NCBI RefSeq assembly: GCF_047496725.1
Contig: NC_132975.1
Span: 3,958,501 to 4,022,500, forward strand
Length of the DNA: 64,000 bases
Source: Anoplolepis gracilipes
Lineage: Eukaryota; Arthropoda; Insecta; Hymenoptera; Formicidae
Direction: 5' to 3'
The notes below the pieces were generated by a model. That model saw only the letters and a program-made list of their open reading frames with translations, was not told the origin of the DNA and searched no databases. Both the position numbers and the translations under genes were made by a program. Below are positions 31,054 through 41,911 of this stretch, in pieces (position 1 is the stretch's first letter; the number at the start of each line of letters is the position of its first letter).

Positions 31054-31447
31054 TTTAGAATCTTCACAAATGTACTCACTGGATCACAGTCAGATACTTT
31101 ATGTCAGCTCCAGTGGAGGCTAGGTAACGTCTCGGTGAAAAAAAAATAGGGTAGGAAATGAACATGACATAAGAGTTAGTACGAATGCTTACTCTTCACA
31201 GCTGATAAAAAAAATTAAAAGCTGACGCGGACTGTCGCTCCACACGGCATTCATACAGATAATTCTAATTGAATAGCATAAAACATATAAAATATACAAT
31301 ATAAAATAGATAATATAAAAGATAAAAAATTAAAATAAGAGGAGGGAGGGAGAGCGCACCGCAGTGGCTGAAAAAAAACATTATTAACATCTTTATAATT
31401 TTATAAAAATTATAAATACATACACAAATCATGCAGAATTTCTTTTT

Positions 31448-31798
31448 TTAGCACATGCGTGAATTAATTGCGTGAGAGGCAAGTCGCTTTCTTCTCTCTT
31501 CTAAAAAATCTATCCTTCTTAATCTTTTTATCAGTAGCAGCCTCACTCTTCGAAGACACTTTATTTCCGGAACAACAGGATCTTCAAATTGTAAAAGTTC
31601 TATATCGGTATTTTCATTGACCACATCGCATAAAAAGTCTATATCATCATGAATCTCGAAAAACAGTTTTAGCGATCTCGTATGAGTTTTTGGCAAACCA
31701 ATTTCACGATTTTGCAAAAACTGCACCACAGAAGTCACAGAGCCGCCGAGGGCGTCAGAGTGTTCTCTCCACTGCATCTTATCGCAACACTTACACAA
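31448..31798 (-). CDS. Polinton hypothetical protein, 116 aa
   Basis: An intact frame just inside the left terminal repeat. It starts MCKCCDKMQ with an early Cys cluster, has an acidic middle (EIHDDIDFLCDVVNENTDIE) and a basic, Arg-rich C-terminal helix (RRVRLLLIKRLRRIDFLEER). No family recognised. It shares strand and spacing (23 bp) with the next gene and probably belongs to the same leftward transcription block. Confidence 0.5.
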   Translation of the reverse strand: MCKCCDKMQWREHSDALGGSVTSVVQFLQNREIGLPKTHTRSLKLFFEIHDDIDFLCDVVNENTDIELLQFEDPVVPEIKCLRRVRLLLIKRLRRIDFLEERRKRLASHAINSRMC

Positions 31799-31821
31799 TA
31801 ATAGTTTTTATTTTTCATGCA

Positions 31822-32487
31822 TTAGTCTTCTTTCGTACAAAACGGACAAAAATTGCACGGTATTAATTGATACAGCGGTCTCAGACATCTACCGCATTCA
31901 TATAAATCATGGATCTGTTGATAAATTTCACTTTGATGTGTGCGCACCACATCACTCCCAATCTGTGACCTCTCCGGTAATCGCATGAAACACGATATAC
32001 AATGTTTAACAGAAATTCCAGGTTTATAAAAAAAAGATATAATGCACAGCCGTTTCATTTCATTGTATGTACGAACTTGTACATCATCTAACGTACGAAT
32101 AATAGGTTCCACAACATCACTGAAATCACTAGAATCACCGTCAAGAACACTATCGTGTAAGGATTCTACATTCGAATCAGAATGCTCGGACGAAAAGTCC
32201 ATCGAATCGGACGACTCGGACGAAATGTTCACCAAGAGTGAATCAGGCGACTCGGAAGAATCGGACGACTCGAACGAATCGGATGAAATGTCCATCAAGT
32301 CATCCATAAGCACAAAGTTTTTTTTATCAGATATAACAGAAAAAATGTCACAAGGATGACCGCAAACTCGCGTTTTCTTCCAAACTCGCTTTATCAGATG
32401 CGACAAAATTGTCACAAGGATGGTCGCAAACTCTTTTATGGCACACGCTCCTCCCAAATATATATATTTTAATCTCACATCTCTCAT
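31822..32487 (-). CDS. Polinton acidic Ser/Asp-rich protein with Cys-rich tail
   Basis: An intact frame of up to 221 residues. The better start is probably the Met at residue 61, just before DDLMDISSDSF, because the upstream part is basic and unlike the rest. It continues with Ser-Asp-Ser repeats (about residues 65-125) and then a C-terminal domain with paired cysteines: CISC near 163 and CGRC...CNFCPFC at the end, suggesting a zinc ribbon. I do not know its role; a regulatory or host-interaction role would be a guess. Confidence 0.5.
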   Translation of the reverse strand: MRDVRLKYIYLGGACAIKEFATILVTILSHLIKRVWKKTRVCGHPCDIFSVISDKKNFVLMDDLMDISSDSFESSDSSESPDSLLVNISSESSDSMDFSSEHSDSNVESLHDSVLDGDSSDFSDVVEPIIRTLDDVQVRTYNEMKRLCIISFFYKPGISVKHCISCFMRLPERSQIGSDVVRTHQSEIYQQIHDLYECGRCLRPLYQLIPCNFCPFCTKED

Positions 32488-32665
32488 CTCCCTCTAACTC
32501 GAGTATCACGTCTCATCTTCTTCTAACTCGAGTATCACGTCTCATCTACATCAGCATTTTCAACATCTTTAGCAGAATGAATGTAGATCCAATTATATAC
32601 ATCATACGTTTTATAAAGAATAGGCGAAGAAAGAAATAATAAAAATTAGTAATAAAAACGGTAAT

Positions 32666-33418
32666 TTATTTATTGCAAACATCATAGAGTAAATCATTTA
32701 CAGCACATGTTAACAATTCACAATCTACGAGTGATTTGCCGTCAAACGCGTCACTCTCACGTATCACTTTCACCGCATCGTAAACGTCAGTGATATTGTT
32801 GCGTTGCAAAACGCTAACAAATTGTTTAAACTTTTTATTAACAATATATGTATTCTGACACAGCCAGAAATGCATATGATCGATACAGTCTTCAAAATCG
32901 AATAAATGCACCAATGTTTGCGGATGCATATACAAAGAATTATTAAATAATGTTAATTTAACAATCTTGGAATCAGTCAATGTAATCATTTGGATAGATA
33001 GATCGCAGATCCATAATAGCTCACTTTCAGTCGATTGCACATGTCGTTCAATATCGGCACGTTTCTGCATCAATGAGTGCCAGGTAACGATAGGCAATAC
33101 TATTTGATTGCCTCGGTTATCACCAACAAGTAATTCCACATATGACATAGCTCCGACGCTTATTCCAATCTCCAAATATTTGTATGATGTCGGGGTTAGA
33201 GCATACCTTTTTCCCAAGATACGACCCCCGCGGCAAGACTCGGATGAAATGCTACAAAATTTTAGAAAAATGTTATTAAAAATATAATATTAATATTAAT
33301 ATATATAAATATTAAAAATATTATTTAAAACTAATATAAATAATAAAAATATTATTTAAAAAAATAAAACTTACTCTTTCTTTGGCAGAGTGTCCATAAT
33401 CGGGACGTAATAATTCAT
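32666..33418 (-). CDS. Polinton hypothetical protein, two exons
   Basis: Exon 1 (33418-33375) encodes 14 residues from ATG (NYYVPIMDTLPKK) and ends at a GTAAGT donor. Exon 2 (33251-32666) begins after TTTTGTAG and continues in frame with ISSESCRGGRILGKRYALTP to a stop at 32666. The spliced product is about 209 residues, longer than the 183 residues from the internal Met. It is a mixed alpha/beta-looking protein with no obvious motif. It is the first gene of the leftward block and sits beside the central repeat region. Confidence 0.6.
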
Positions 33419-33478
33419 GTTGCTTCCTTTAGCGGAGACCACAAACGATTGACACGATACCAAATTTTAAGTATTAAA

Positions 33479-33575
33479 ACACAATTTAGCACTACACACT
33501 GCAATGTGGAGGGGGTTATTGTTCACAATTTAACACTACAAATTGTAATGTGGAGAGAGTGATTGTTGATGCAGC
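33479..33575. repeat. Two-copy repeat upstream of the leftward genes
   Basis: CACAATTTAGCACTACACAC... TGTGGAGG and CACAATTTAACACTACAAAT... TGTGGAGA are tandem copies of about 45-50 bp. They lie directly upstream of the start at 33418, so they could be promoter elements. Confidence 0.5.
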
Positions 33576-33639
33576 AAGTTTTTTTTCTCCAAGAGCCTAT
33601 ATACAGCTGCTAATTAATAATTACATCTCCAAAGATTTT

Positions 33640-34480
33640 AGCTGAATGCGCTTAAAATTTTGCATGCGTCGAGGTGCGACAACATTTTCTGATGAAATCA
33701 CACCTGAATATTCTAAATGTACGTGACAAATTATCAAAAAGTAACTCGCAGCTGCATGTAATTTGAAACTACAAATTATCCATGCGCTAACGAATCTTAC
33801 TAAAATGTTTAAAGTGTGCGTGACAAATCCGCAGCTGCATGTAATTTGAAACTGCAAAACTTTCGAGCGCCGATGTGCAGCTGCTAATTTTCGAAATACA
33901 GCAAAAAAATTTTTTGACATAACGTCATTGTTAGATGACAAATCCGCTGCTGCATGTAATTTGAAACTACAAATTATCCATGCGCTAACGAATCTTATTA
34001 AAATGTTTAAAGTGTGCGTGACAAATCCGCAGCTGCATGTAATTTGAAACTGCAAAACTTTCGAGCGCCGATGTGCAGCTGCTAATTTTTGAAATACAGC
34101 AAAAAAATTTTTCGACATAACGTCATCGTTAGATGACAAATCCGCTGCTGCATGTAATTTGAAACTACAAATTATCCATGCGTTAACGAATCTTACTAAA
34201 ATGTTTAAAGTGTGCATGAAAAATCGCAAAATGACAACTATATGTAATTTGAAGCCGCAGATCTTCCGAGAGCCGATATACGGCTGCTAATATTCGAAAT
34301 ATGACAAATCTTTGAGATGACGTGGCCCATAGGTGACAATCTAACGAGATATGACAAATCCGTAGCTGCATGTAATTTGAAACTGCAAAACTTTCGAGCG
34401 CCGATGTGCAGCTGCTAATTTTCGAAATACAGCAAAAAAATGTTTTTCAACATAACGTCACATAACGTAACATCGTTAGA
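33640..34480. repeat. Central ~198-bp tandem repeats of the Polinton
   Basis: About four copies of a 198-bp unit. GACAAATCCGCAGCTGCATG starts at 33822 and again at 34020. Each unit contains the palindromic CAGCTG twice, in contexts TGCATGTAATTTGAAAC and GATGTGCAGCTGCTAATTTT, and AACGTCAT. The array sits exactly between the leftward gene block and the rightward polymerase gene. The 202-residue open reading through it only reflects the repeat. Confidence 0.85.
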
Positions 34481-34593
34481 TGACAAATCGCGAAATGCGT
34501 GATAGAAACGTCTATAAATCGCGATATAAATTTGCTGCAAAGAGGTGTACCTCCATTATTTTCGAGTCGTGCATCTTGTTCGGTCTGAAAAAC

Positions 34594-37500
34594 ATGGCTG
34601 AGCAAATTGTGTGGGAGTAATTTACCCGGGTAAATTCAGTGGAGGAGTACATTACGTGGGAGGCGCAATATAACGAATGTATCGAGTCGTTGGAAGAACA
34701 AAGTCGAATTAAACGACCATGATTATCGATCGGAAATCGACAATCGCTGATTGCTCGAATCGCGCGACTCGAAGGACTGAAAAATGTGTTGCGCAAGTGT
34801 TTCGTACACGCGGGTGCAGTTCGCGAGAAAATGGATTGATTTGGCGAGAGATCGATACGGCGTTCGAAGGTCGTATCTTGACTGGTGCGGTTATAAATTA
34901 TAATCATGTTGAACCTCATCAATTTTTGGAAGACGCGAGCGACATTGTGCTCGAGCACGCGCGAAACGTTATGCAAAAACACAGCAGTATGAAAGTGAAT
35001 ACAGTGTTTAACGGCGAGTTTGTGGCGGGCGATAAGCGCGCCAATAAATCAATCAATACGAGAAACTTTGAACTCTTTCATACATCCGATTTACGCGAGT
35101 GGTATGAGCGGCGAGTCGTCAAGCCCAACCTTGCATCGCTCGAAGAATTTCAGGAACGCGATAGCGGATGGGCATTATCGCGTATACTAAATTTGACAGT
35201 AAATATAAATAAATATAATCCTATGCGCGCCGGATGTTGCGTGCAATTACCGCGAAAGATAATAATGAAACGAGCAGTAGTTAACGTGCAATCTCAAGAC
35301 AATGCACGTTTTGCGTGAGTGGTGGTGGCTGCTCTGTATCCAGTTGAAAGACACACAGACCGACAATCATCGTACCCGCATTATACAACAGTACTGAATC
35401 TCCAAGATATTGAGTTTCCAGTCACTCTTAATCAAATTAAAAAATTTGAAATTTATAATGACATTTCAATCAATGTGTATAACATCGAAAATGAAAACAT
35501 TATCCCATTATGCCTTACGGAGCAAAAGAGGGACAAGAACGTCAACTTGCTCTACGTGCAAGATGCGCGAGATATCGGACATTTCGCGTGAATCAAGAAT
35601 TTATCCAGGCTTGTTAGTATGCAACTCAGCAAATGCAAGGTTAAAAAATATATCTGCGATCGGTATGTATATTTAATAAAACTATCTAAAAATATTTAAA
35701 ACAAGGATATAAAAAATTTTAACTTTTATTTTACAGATGCATGCACTATTTTCACTCGGACGAGAAACTACAGTCGCATACAGTAGACTGTGGAAAGATG
35801 AACGATTGCGCTATCCGGTTACCGAGCGATAAGGACAGGCGGCTCGCATTCGCCAACTACAACAGGAAGGAGCGACTACCTTTCGTCGTGTATACCGACC
35901 TGGAGTGCGTTTTGGTGAAAAAAGAAGAAGAAAATTTTTATCAACATCACCAAGTATTTAGTATCGCTTATTATGTACATTGTTCGTACGATAATTCGTT
36001 ATCCGCGTATCATTCTCGTCGCGAAGTCAATTGCGTTGCGTGGTTCGCCGACGAACTTAAAAATTTGGCACAACGTGTAGAAAATATTTTAACAACCAAT
36101 GTCCCCATGGTAAATTTATCGCAAAATGAATGGAAAGAATTTCGAAGCGCGACTCAGTGTCATATATGTGAGAAACCATTTGTGGAAGATGATACGCGCG
36201 TACGCGATTATTGTCATTTGATCGGACGATACAGAGATCCCGCGCATTCAAATTGCAATCTAAATTACAAAGAATCTTTTTGCATTCCAATGGTATTTCA
36301 CAATTTATCCGGTTATGATTCTCATTTTATAATCGAGGAAATAGCCACAGCGTTCGAAGGGGGAATCAATTTACTTCCGATAACAAAAGAAAAATATATT
36401 TCATTTACAAAACATGTTAAGGGTACAAAAGACCCTTAACAGGGTTCTAGAAAAGTCTCGACAAATTGGTATCTTTTCTGAGCAAGGACAAACTCAAAAT
36501 TTTACAAATGGAATTTAAAAATTTATTCGCCGAGGATTTCAATTTACTGACAAGAAAAGGTGTCTTCCCGTACGAGTACATTGACTGCGTAGATAAATTG
36601 TAAGTTACATGTCTACCATCACGAGAATCATTTTACAGCTCCTTGACTGGTAACACAGTATCCGATGGTGATTACGCGCACGCTGAAATTGTGTGGAAGC
36701 GATTCTCAATTCGAACACTAGGCGAATATAGCGATTTATACCTCAAAACTGATGTCTTGTTACTAGCCGACATTTTTGAAAATTTCCGCGAGAGTTGTAT
36801 CAAGAGTTATGGGCTCGACCCCGTGTATTACTATACTCTTCCCGGCTACACATGGGACACCATGTTAAAGCATATGAAAATTATATTTGAATTACTCACA
36901 GACATTGACATGGTTATGTTTATCGAACGAGGTATACGCGGTGGTCTGAGTCAATGTTCCAACAGGTAAGCGCGTGCTAATAACAAGTACATGCAGTCGT
37001 ATGACTCATCGAAACCATCAACGTACTTGATGTATTTCGATGTTAATAATTTATACGGATGGGATGTGTGTCAACCATTGCCCTATGCCGATTTTCAGTG
37101 AGTCGATAATGTTTCCAATTTTGATGTATCATCGATCGCGCTCGATTCGTCTACAGGCTACATTCTCGAAGTCGACCTCGAGTATCCGCAACATCTTTAC
37201 GATTCGCACACTGACCTACCGTTTTGTCCGACACGCGACAAACCACCTGGCAAGCGCGAGGACAAGCTTCTCGCAACCTTATACGATAAGAAGCGTTATG
37301 TGATACACTACCGCAACCTGCAGCAATGTTCCCGTCACGGCCTTCGTGTTGCAAAAATTTATCGTATATTACAATTCACTCAATCTCCGTGGCTCCGTAC
37401 TTATATAGAACTCAACACAAAATTTAGAACACTGGCGAAAAATGAATTTGAAAAAAATTTGTACAAACTAATGAATAATGCCGTGTTTGGCAAAACGATG

Positions 37501-38255
37501 GAAAATGTGCGCAATCGCGTAGATGTTAAACTTTTAACAAAATGGGACGGAAGGTACGGTGCAGAGGCATTAATTGCAAAACCAAATTTTCATAGTAGGA
37601 GCGTTTTTTCGGAAAATCTAATCGCTGTGGAATTACGTAAACTCGAGGGGAAATTCTACAAACCAATTTACGTGGGTATGTGTATTCTCGATATATCCAA
37701 GACATGTTTGTACGAATTTCACCACGATTATATGGTACCCATGTATCGGGAGAGATGCAAAGTCATGTACACCGATACGGATAGTCTTATATATCACATT
37801 GAGTGCGACGATGTGTACGAGAATATGAAACGCGATATCAGCAGATTTGATACGAGCGACTATGCGATAGACAATGCGTATGTGATATACCGCTCGTGAA
37901 TAAAAAGGTACCGGGTCTAATGAAGGATGAAAACAACGGTACCATAATGACCGAATTTGTCGAGCTTAGAGCAAAAATGTATGCGTTGCGGGTGGATGAT
38001 AAGAAGGATACGAAAAAGATAAAAGGCGTCAAGAGTAACGTTGTCGCGAGAACGATAACGTTTGACGATTACACGCGGTGTTTGAACGAAGAGATTGAAA
38101 TGACGCGTAGTCAATCGTGTATAAGATCAAAATTGCACGAGGTATACACCATTCGCGAAACAAAAATTGCTCTAAGTCCGTACGACGACAAGCGGTATAT
38201 CGTACCTACAACTACTGATACGTTACCGTGGGGACATTATAAAATACCATTGTAA
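34594..38255 (+). pseudogene. Polinton protein-primed DNA polymerase B, broken
   Basis: This enzyme would replicate the element from a protein primer. The ATG at 34594 (AEQIVWE) opens the frame. Breaks: TAA 34618, TGA 34720, a frame switch near 34830, TGA 35316, TGA 35589, a frame switch or small deletion at 36430-36455, TAA 36601, TAA 36967, TGA 37099 and a two-base frame switch near 37880. A genuine intron lies at 35663-35736 (GTATGT to TTTACAG). Exonuclease motif I is YTDLECV near 35891. Polymerase motif A is YFDVNNLYGW near 37033, motif B is LMNNAVFGKTMEN near 37468 and motif C is MYTDTDSLIY near 37764. All catalytic Asp residues are present, but the gene cannot give a full product. The C-terminus (37896-38255) is intact. 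Confidence 0.95.
35663..35736 (+). other. Intron in the polymerase gene
   Basis: GTATGT donor and TTTACAG acceptor, 74 bp. Splicing joins ...KKYICDR to CMHYFHSD in frame, between two cysteine pairs. Introns in Polinton genes fit nuclear expression. Confidence 0.8.
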
Positions 38256-38361
38256 ATAATTGTATTTATTTATTGTAAATAATTGTATTTATTTATTTAT
38301 TGTAAATATAAATTATATATATACATTCATTCATGTAAATTTATGTATATTTTTATTATGT

Positions 38362-39318
38362 TTATAATAAATTATTTTTATGTATCCAAGAGTTGTGCGA
38401 TTTTTCAAGTCCCAGCCATTTCACAAAAACTTCATCTCCTTTTTTACGTATCACCTTTTCCACGAGATATACGTCGGGGTTAGCAACGCGTTGTAGTTCG
38501 TATTCGTAGAATCCTCCGGCTACTGGATTTCCGCGCGAATCTTTTAATATATATGTCGCGGAATTAGTATTCTGTATTTTGATAATTTTAAACACTTCGG
38601 CCGACCAATTTGGTGTGTAACCTTTATCAAAAATGGTCTTGAATTTACTCACACGTATCGAATCACCTACTTTGAATCTCGCTGGAGCAGCAATTTTTAC
38701 ATTGTTGTATACTGTATTTAAAAGTCTATCAGCGATTGTTAGAGTGATATCGATAGGTCTCATATTGATAGTGCGATGTTTTCGCGCGTTATATTCTGCA
38801 ACGAGTTGGGATAAAGCGTCCATCCACTTGTAATTACCATTTAGCGTAAACAATTTCCACATATTGTTCTTTAAAGTGCAGTTGAATTGTTCCACGATCG
38901 AGGCTTTCATGATGGAATACGTTGAATAATGATTAATGTTATGTTTCTTCATGAGTTTTTGCATGTTTGCATTGTAAAATTCCTTTCCTCTGTCTGTTTG
39001 AAAATTTTTCGGACATCTTCCACCATCGCGAATTAGTTTCGCAATCGTTTCAGACATTTCGTTTCCGCTTTTACTTTTGAGCGGTATGGCCCACGCATAC
39101 TTGCTCAGCACATCGATAACAGTGAGTATGTAATTGAAACCTTTGTTGACTCGTGCATAAAGACGTATCTCAACCAACTCTGCCTGCCACAGGTCGTCGT
39201 ATCCGCGTACTATGACGCGTCTACGCGGAAAATTTCTTCTCGCCGGAGCGTGCAATTCTTCCACGAGCTGTCGCTTTTCAGAGTTGTTTTTCTTTTCTTG
39301 CGTGTTTGATCGTGGCAT
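38362..39318 (-). CDS. Polinton integrase with chromodomain
   Basis: An intact 318-residue frame, convergent with the polymerase gene. It would cut and join the element's ends. The RNase-H-like core is at about residues 40-150: WQAELVE (44-50), TVIDVLSKYAWAIPLK, QTDRGKEF (Asp109) and ASIVEQFN (Glu143), the retroviral D,D,E arrangement. The first catalytic Asp of the WQxDLV motif is Glu47 here, a change likely to reduce or abolish activity. The C-terminal end (YLVEKVIRKKG, VKWLGLEKSHNSWI) is a chromodomain, often present in Polinton integrases. The usual zinc-binding N-terminus is not evident, and the start may lie in a basic linker. Confidence 0.93.
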   Translation of the reverse strand: MPRSNTQEKKNNSEKRQLVEELHAPARRNFPRRRVIVRGYDDLWQAELVEIRLYARVNKGFNYILTVIDVLSKYAWAIPLKSKSGNEMSETIAKLIRDGGRCPKNFQTDRGKEFYNANMQKLMKKHNINHYSTYSIMKASIVEQFNCTLKNNMWKLFTLNGNYKWMDALSQLVAEYNARKHRTINMRPIDITLTIADRLLNTVYNNVKIAAPARFKVGDSIRVSKFKTIFDKGYTPNWSAEVFKIIKIQNTNSATYILKDSRGNPVAGGFYEYELQRVANPDVYLVEKVIRKKGDEVFVKWLGLEKSHNSWIHKNNLL

Positions 39319-39353
39319 ATTTCATAATAATGTAAAAGTTCATGTATAAATCT

Positions 39354-39710
39354 TTATGAATCTTTTCCTGAGTCGGATGTAGTTTGCACACGTGTCTGAA
39401 GCATTTTCTGCATTTCATGCATCATTATCTGAAGCGTTTGCACGCGCGTTTCGAGCGCAATAATTATTTCCTCAATTTCTTTCTGTCTATTCTTTAAAAA
39501 TTCAACATTCGTTTCAACGTACCGTTTGTTAGCAGCATCGTTATCATCTTCCGGTTGCACTACACGTCGTATCTTGCGCAACTTTGCGTCGAAGCCGGCG
39601 CTAGTCAGACACAGAGCATTATCTTGTACATACGTTCTTAGTAATCCGTTCCATTCATAGTATGCATTATTCGACATACCGAGCGATACTCCAAATTTAT
39701 TAATTGACAT
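39354..39710 (-). CDS. Polinton coiled-coil protein, 118 aa
   Basis: An intact frame 35 bp upstream of integrase on the same strand. Residues 1-50 include SINKFGVSLG, where a short beta-rich head is likely. Residues 60-110 form a heptad-rich coiled coil (NRQKEIEEIIIALETRVQTL). A DAANKRYV stretch resembles that of trimeric fibre-like structural proteins, but this is only suggestive. Conserved among insect Polintons as far as I recall; role unknown. Confidence 0.6.
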   Translation of the reverse strand: MSINKFGVSLGMSNNAYYEWNGLLRTYVQDNALCLTSAGFDAKLRKIRRVVQPEDDNDAANKRYVETNVEFLKNRQKEIEEIIIALETRVQTLQIMMHEMQKMLQTRVQTTSDSGKDS

Positions 39711-39759
39711 TTCAATACGAAATGTTTTGACAGAATGACTAGTATCGTCAACATGTTGT

Positions 39760-40841
39760 TTAATTTATAATAAGACCCGCCTCGCGAAGCTCTTCGATAA
39801 TTGACATGATTTCATTGTCATGAGCATTGTTACCTGCTCGACGCGAAGCTTCCAGCAGTCGCAAACGATCTATCAATTCGTTGGGATCGTTCCAATGCAC
39901 GTATTCAATTTTATTCTCACTCAATGTCATAGTGCGTGGTGGGTTTATACCTTTATCAATTTTTCTTTTGATAGGAAATAATGAAGCGATTATATATTTA
40001 TATTTGTATCCTTTGTTGCCTAATACTGGATTACGCACATTACTCTCACGTCTATGCGCGTTTGTCGCCAGTAATATACTTTTATATTTATGCATATCGT
40101 TCTCTGTACATACAACATCGTCGGGAATTCTCTTGAAAATTAATTCGTAGAGACCCGGCGTCCCCGCATATTACTCCATTGATGATTATATTATTATTCT
40201 TATCCACTTCGAAATGTTTATCGCTGAGCATCATTCCTTCGTCGGAAAATTTAACACCGTATACGTAATCCATCTTATTTACATCTTGACCCAAAATTGC
40301 TCCGATATATCTTTGTCCGAGCGGACCAAGATGTTCTCGCAACATATTCTGACCCTCGGATGTTTGTAATTGACGTTGAACCGACGTCACAACCGCTTCG
40401 GGTGTGGTCTCAAAAATTTCTTCGACGGAAAGAGACGAGAATTATTTGAGGTTGTTGTACAGCTTTTATCGATTGTTTCATTCGCTTTGATTGATTTGGT
40501 GTAGAAGTTATCAATGAATCGTTTGATCGTTTCCGTCCCCCATTTGATATTTTTTCATAAGTCAGTGAAATGTTTGATCGTTTCTGCTTTATGCTTTCTT
40601 GTTCTTCTCTAGGTATACCAAACGACTCCACTTTCAATGCATCAAATTCTACATCGATAGTATTCTCAACAATTTGTTTTAGAGGTTCAGTGATTGGCTT
40701 AAAATGTCTCTCCAAAGCGACGTCTTCCTCAATTTTACCAGTTTTTAAAGCGTGATATTTTTTGCGAATTGATTCGCTCGTTTTTGCAATCTCTCTCACA
40801 ATATTTTCACGTTCATCATCAGCATCATTATTGTTTATCAT
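39760..40841 (-). pseudogene. Polinton conserved protein of unknown function, two frameshifts
   Basis: One gene split in three frames: 40841-40410 (N-terminus, Lys/Glu-rich with basic GGRKRSND), 40390-40150 (YVYGVKFSDEGMMLSDKHFEV, DKNNNIIING) and about 40150-39760 (YKYKYIIASLFPI, YVHWNDPNELIDRLRLLEAS, MSIIEELREAGLIIN). Frame changes lie near 40405 and 40150. The C-terminal portion is strongly reminiscent of a protein repeatedly seen in insect Polinton copies. Position between ATPase and integrase suggests a late or packaging role, which is inference. Confidence 0.75.
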
Positions 40842-40895
40842 AATGGATATTTTGTAGACGTTGTTAGACTGATGTGTCGACAGCGACTAACCTCT

Positions 40896-41585
40896 CTACG
40901 GTATTGCAAATTCATTAAATCCTTTTTTATATCGTCCATTGGTCAGCGAGCTGTCTTTATCAATAACTACGAATCCATACTTGTGCTGCCAGCATTTCTG
41001 GCATAATGCGTGAAAATCGTCGTATGACATGTCAGTATTTACATGATTGTTGTACACATGTTTCAGGTTTGTACTATCCTGTTGAAATAAAATCAACAAA
41101 TTCGCATTGTCGCGTATAAGATGTTTGGGTATTTTGGCATACGTTTGACAAAGATAGAAACAGTCGACGCTCGAGTGTCAACCCATTGCAAAGTACTCTC
41201 TTATCGTATCTTGTTTATCGCACGCCACGTCATCAAAGATAAAAATAGAATTCGGAAGCGCCTCGCTTGGAGCAACGACTTCACTATTATTAGAGAATGT
41301 GAAATAACCAATTTCGTCTATCGGTGTCAATAAATTTTCCAAATATTGATATTTCGGTTGTTGAAGCGATTTTGAGTATACGTACAGGTTCTCAAAGCGA
41401 ACACCGTACGGACTTTCAATTAGACTTATCAATACATTAGTCTTACCACAATTTGAAGGACCGCAAATAATACCGCGTATAGTAATTGATAACATGTTTC
41501 CATGCTTGCATATTTCTTTTTCAAGCATTAGTCTATTATCAAAGTTTATAACTTTGATTATCGTCGCTTGCCGCACAAACCGCAT
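40896..41585 (-). pseudogene. Polinton FtsK/HerA-type packaging ATPase, one stop
   Basis: It would drive genome packaging into capsids. The frame starts at 41585. Walker A is GPSNCGKTNV (about residues 41-50) and Walker B is SIFIFDDV (about 113-120). A TGA at 41178-41180 interrupts after FAMG; the frame then continues unbroken (VDCFYLCQTYAKIPKH, then CQKCWQHKYGFVVID) to the stop at 40896. Total length is 229 codons, the normal size for these ATPases. The stop is one transition from an Arg CGA codon. Confidence 0.9.
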
Positions 41586-41653
41586 TTTGAGAATGAGTCA
41601 TGGAAGGACCTATTTATAGATGTGCATCGAATCGAAACCGTTCAGTATTGAAA

Positions 41654-41911
41654 ATGTTTTTTCATCTGTCGGACGACTGTCAAATTCTCGAGCTTACCTC
41701 TGAACAGTTGCAATATATACCAAAGATTATTTTATTGAGACAATTTAGCCGCTACGTGGAACGACTGTAGGACAAACTTCCCGAACATATAAAGGCTGAT
41801 TCTGAAGTACAACGGTATTGTAGATGTTTGCGACATTATAATTTACCGTGGCAGCAAACACATATCGATGGTCCAGCACCATTTATTAAAGATTACTACG
41901 AATGTCAGTGA
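41654..41911 (+). pseudogene. Small Polinton gene with one amber stop, overlaps the next start
   Basis: Eighty-five codons from ATG (FFHLSDDCQILELTSEQLQ) with a single TAG at about 41768. It then continues (DKLPEHIKADSEVQRYC, LPWQQTHIDGPAP, DYYECQ) to the TGA at 41909. The TGA overlaps the ATG of the phospholipase gene (ATGTCAGTGA), a translational coupling-like arrangement. It starts the rightward virion block, about 70 bp from the divergent ATPase. Function unknown. Confidence 0.6.

Larger units (their letters stand above)
29389..31275. repeat. Polinton left terminal inverted repeat
   Basis: Pairs with 51555-50727 and 47313-46250 on the other side. Matching landmarks include the outermost AGTAGTGATATA, GATTCTAACCCAGGTGCTCG, the CA or GT run with its flanks (30000-30125 with 50741-50880), and GCTGACGCGGACTGTCGCTC (31219 region with 46290-46312). 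It contains a small spliced gene and a (TA)n run at 29938-29970. Confidence 0.88.

Noticed and set aside
33621..34229. 202-residue open frame on the minus strand in the Polinton centre
   Set aside because: Its sequence repeats with the 198-bp DNA unit and has no conserved composition; it is a by-product of the tandem array.
33479..34480. CRISPR-like spaced repeats
   Set aside because: Unit length, divergence and the eukaryotic context do not fit; spacers are themselves repeated. No CRISPR array is present in the window.
36960..36975. CAGGTAAGC in the polymerase gene as a splice donor instead of a stop
   Set aside because: The same frame continues directly after it with conserved sequence and motif A, and no suitable acceptor follows; the TAA is more simply a mutation.
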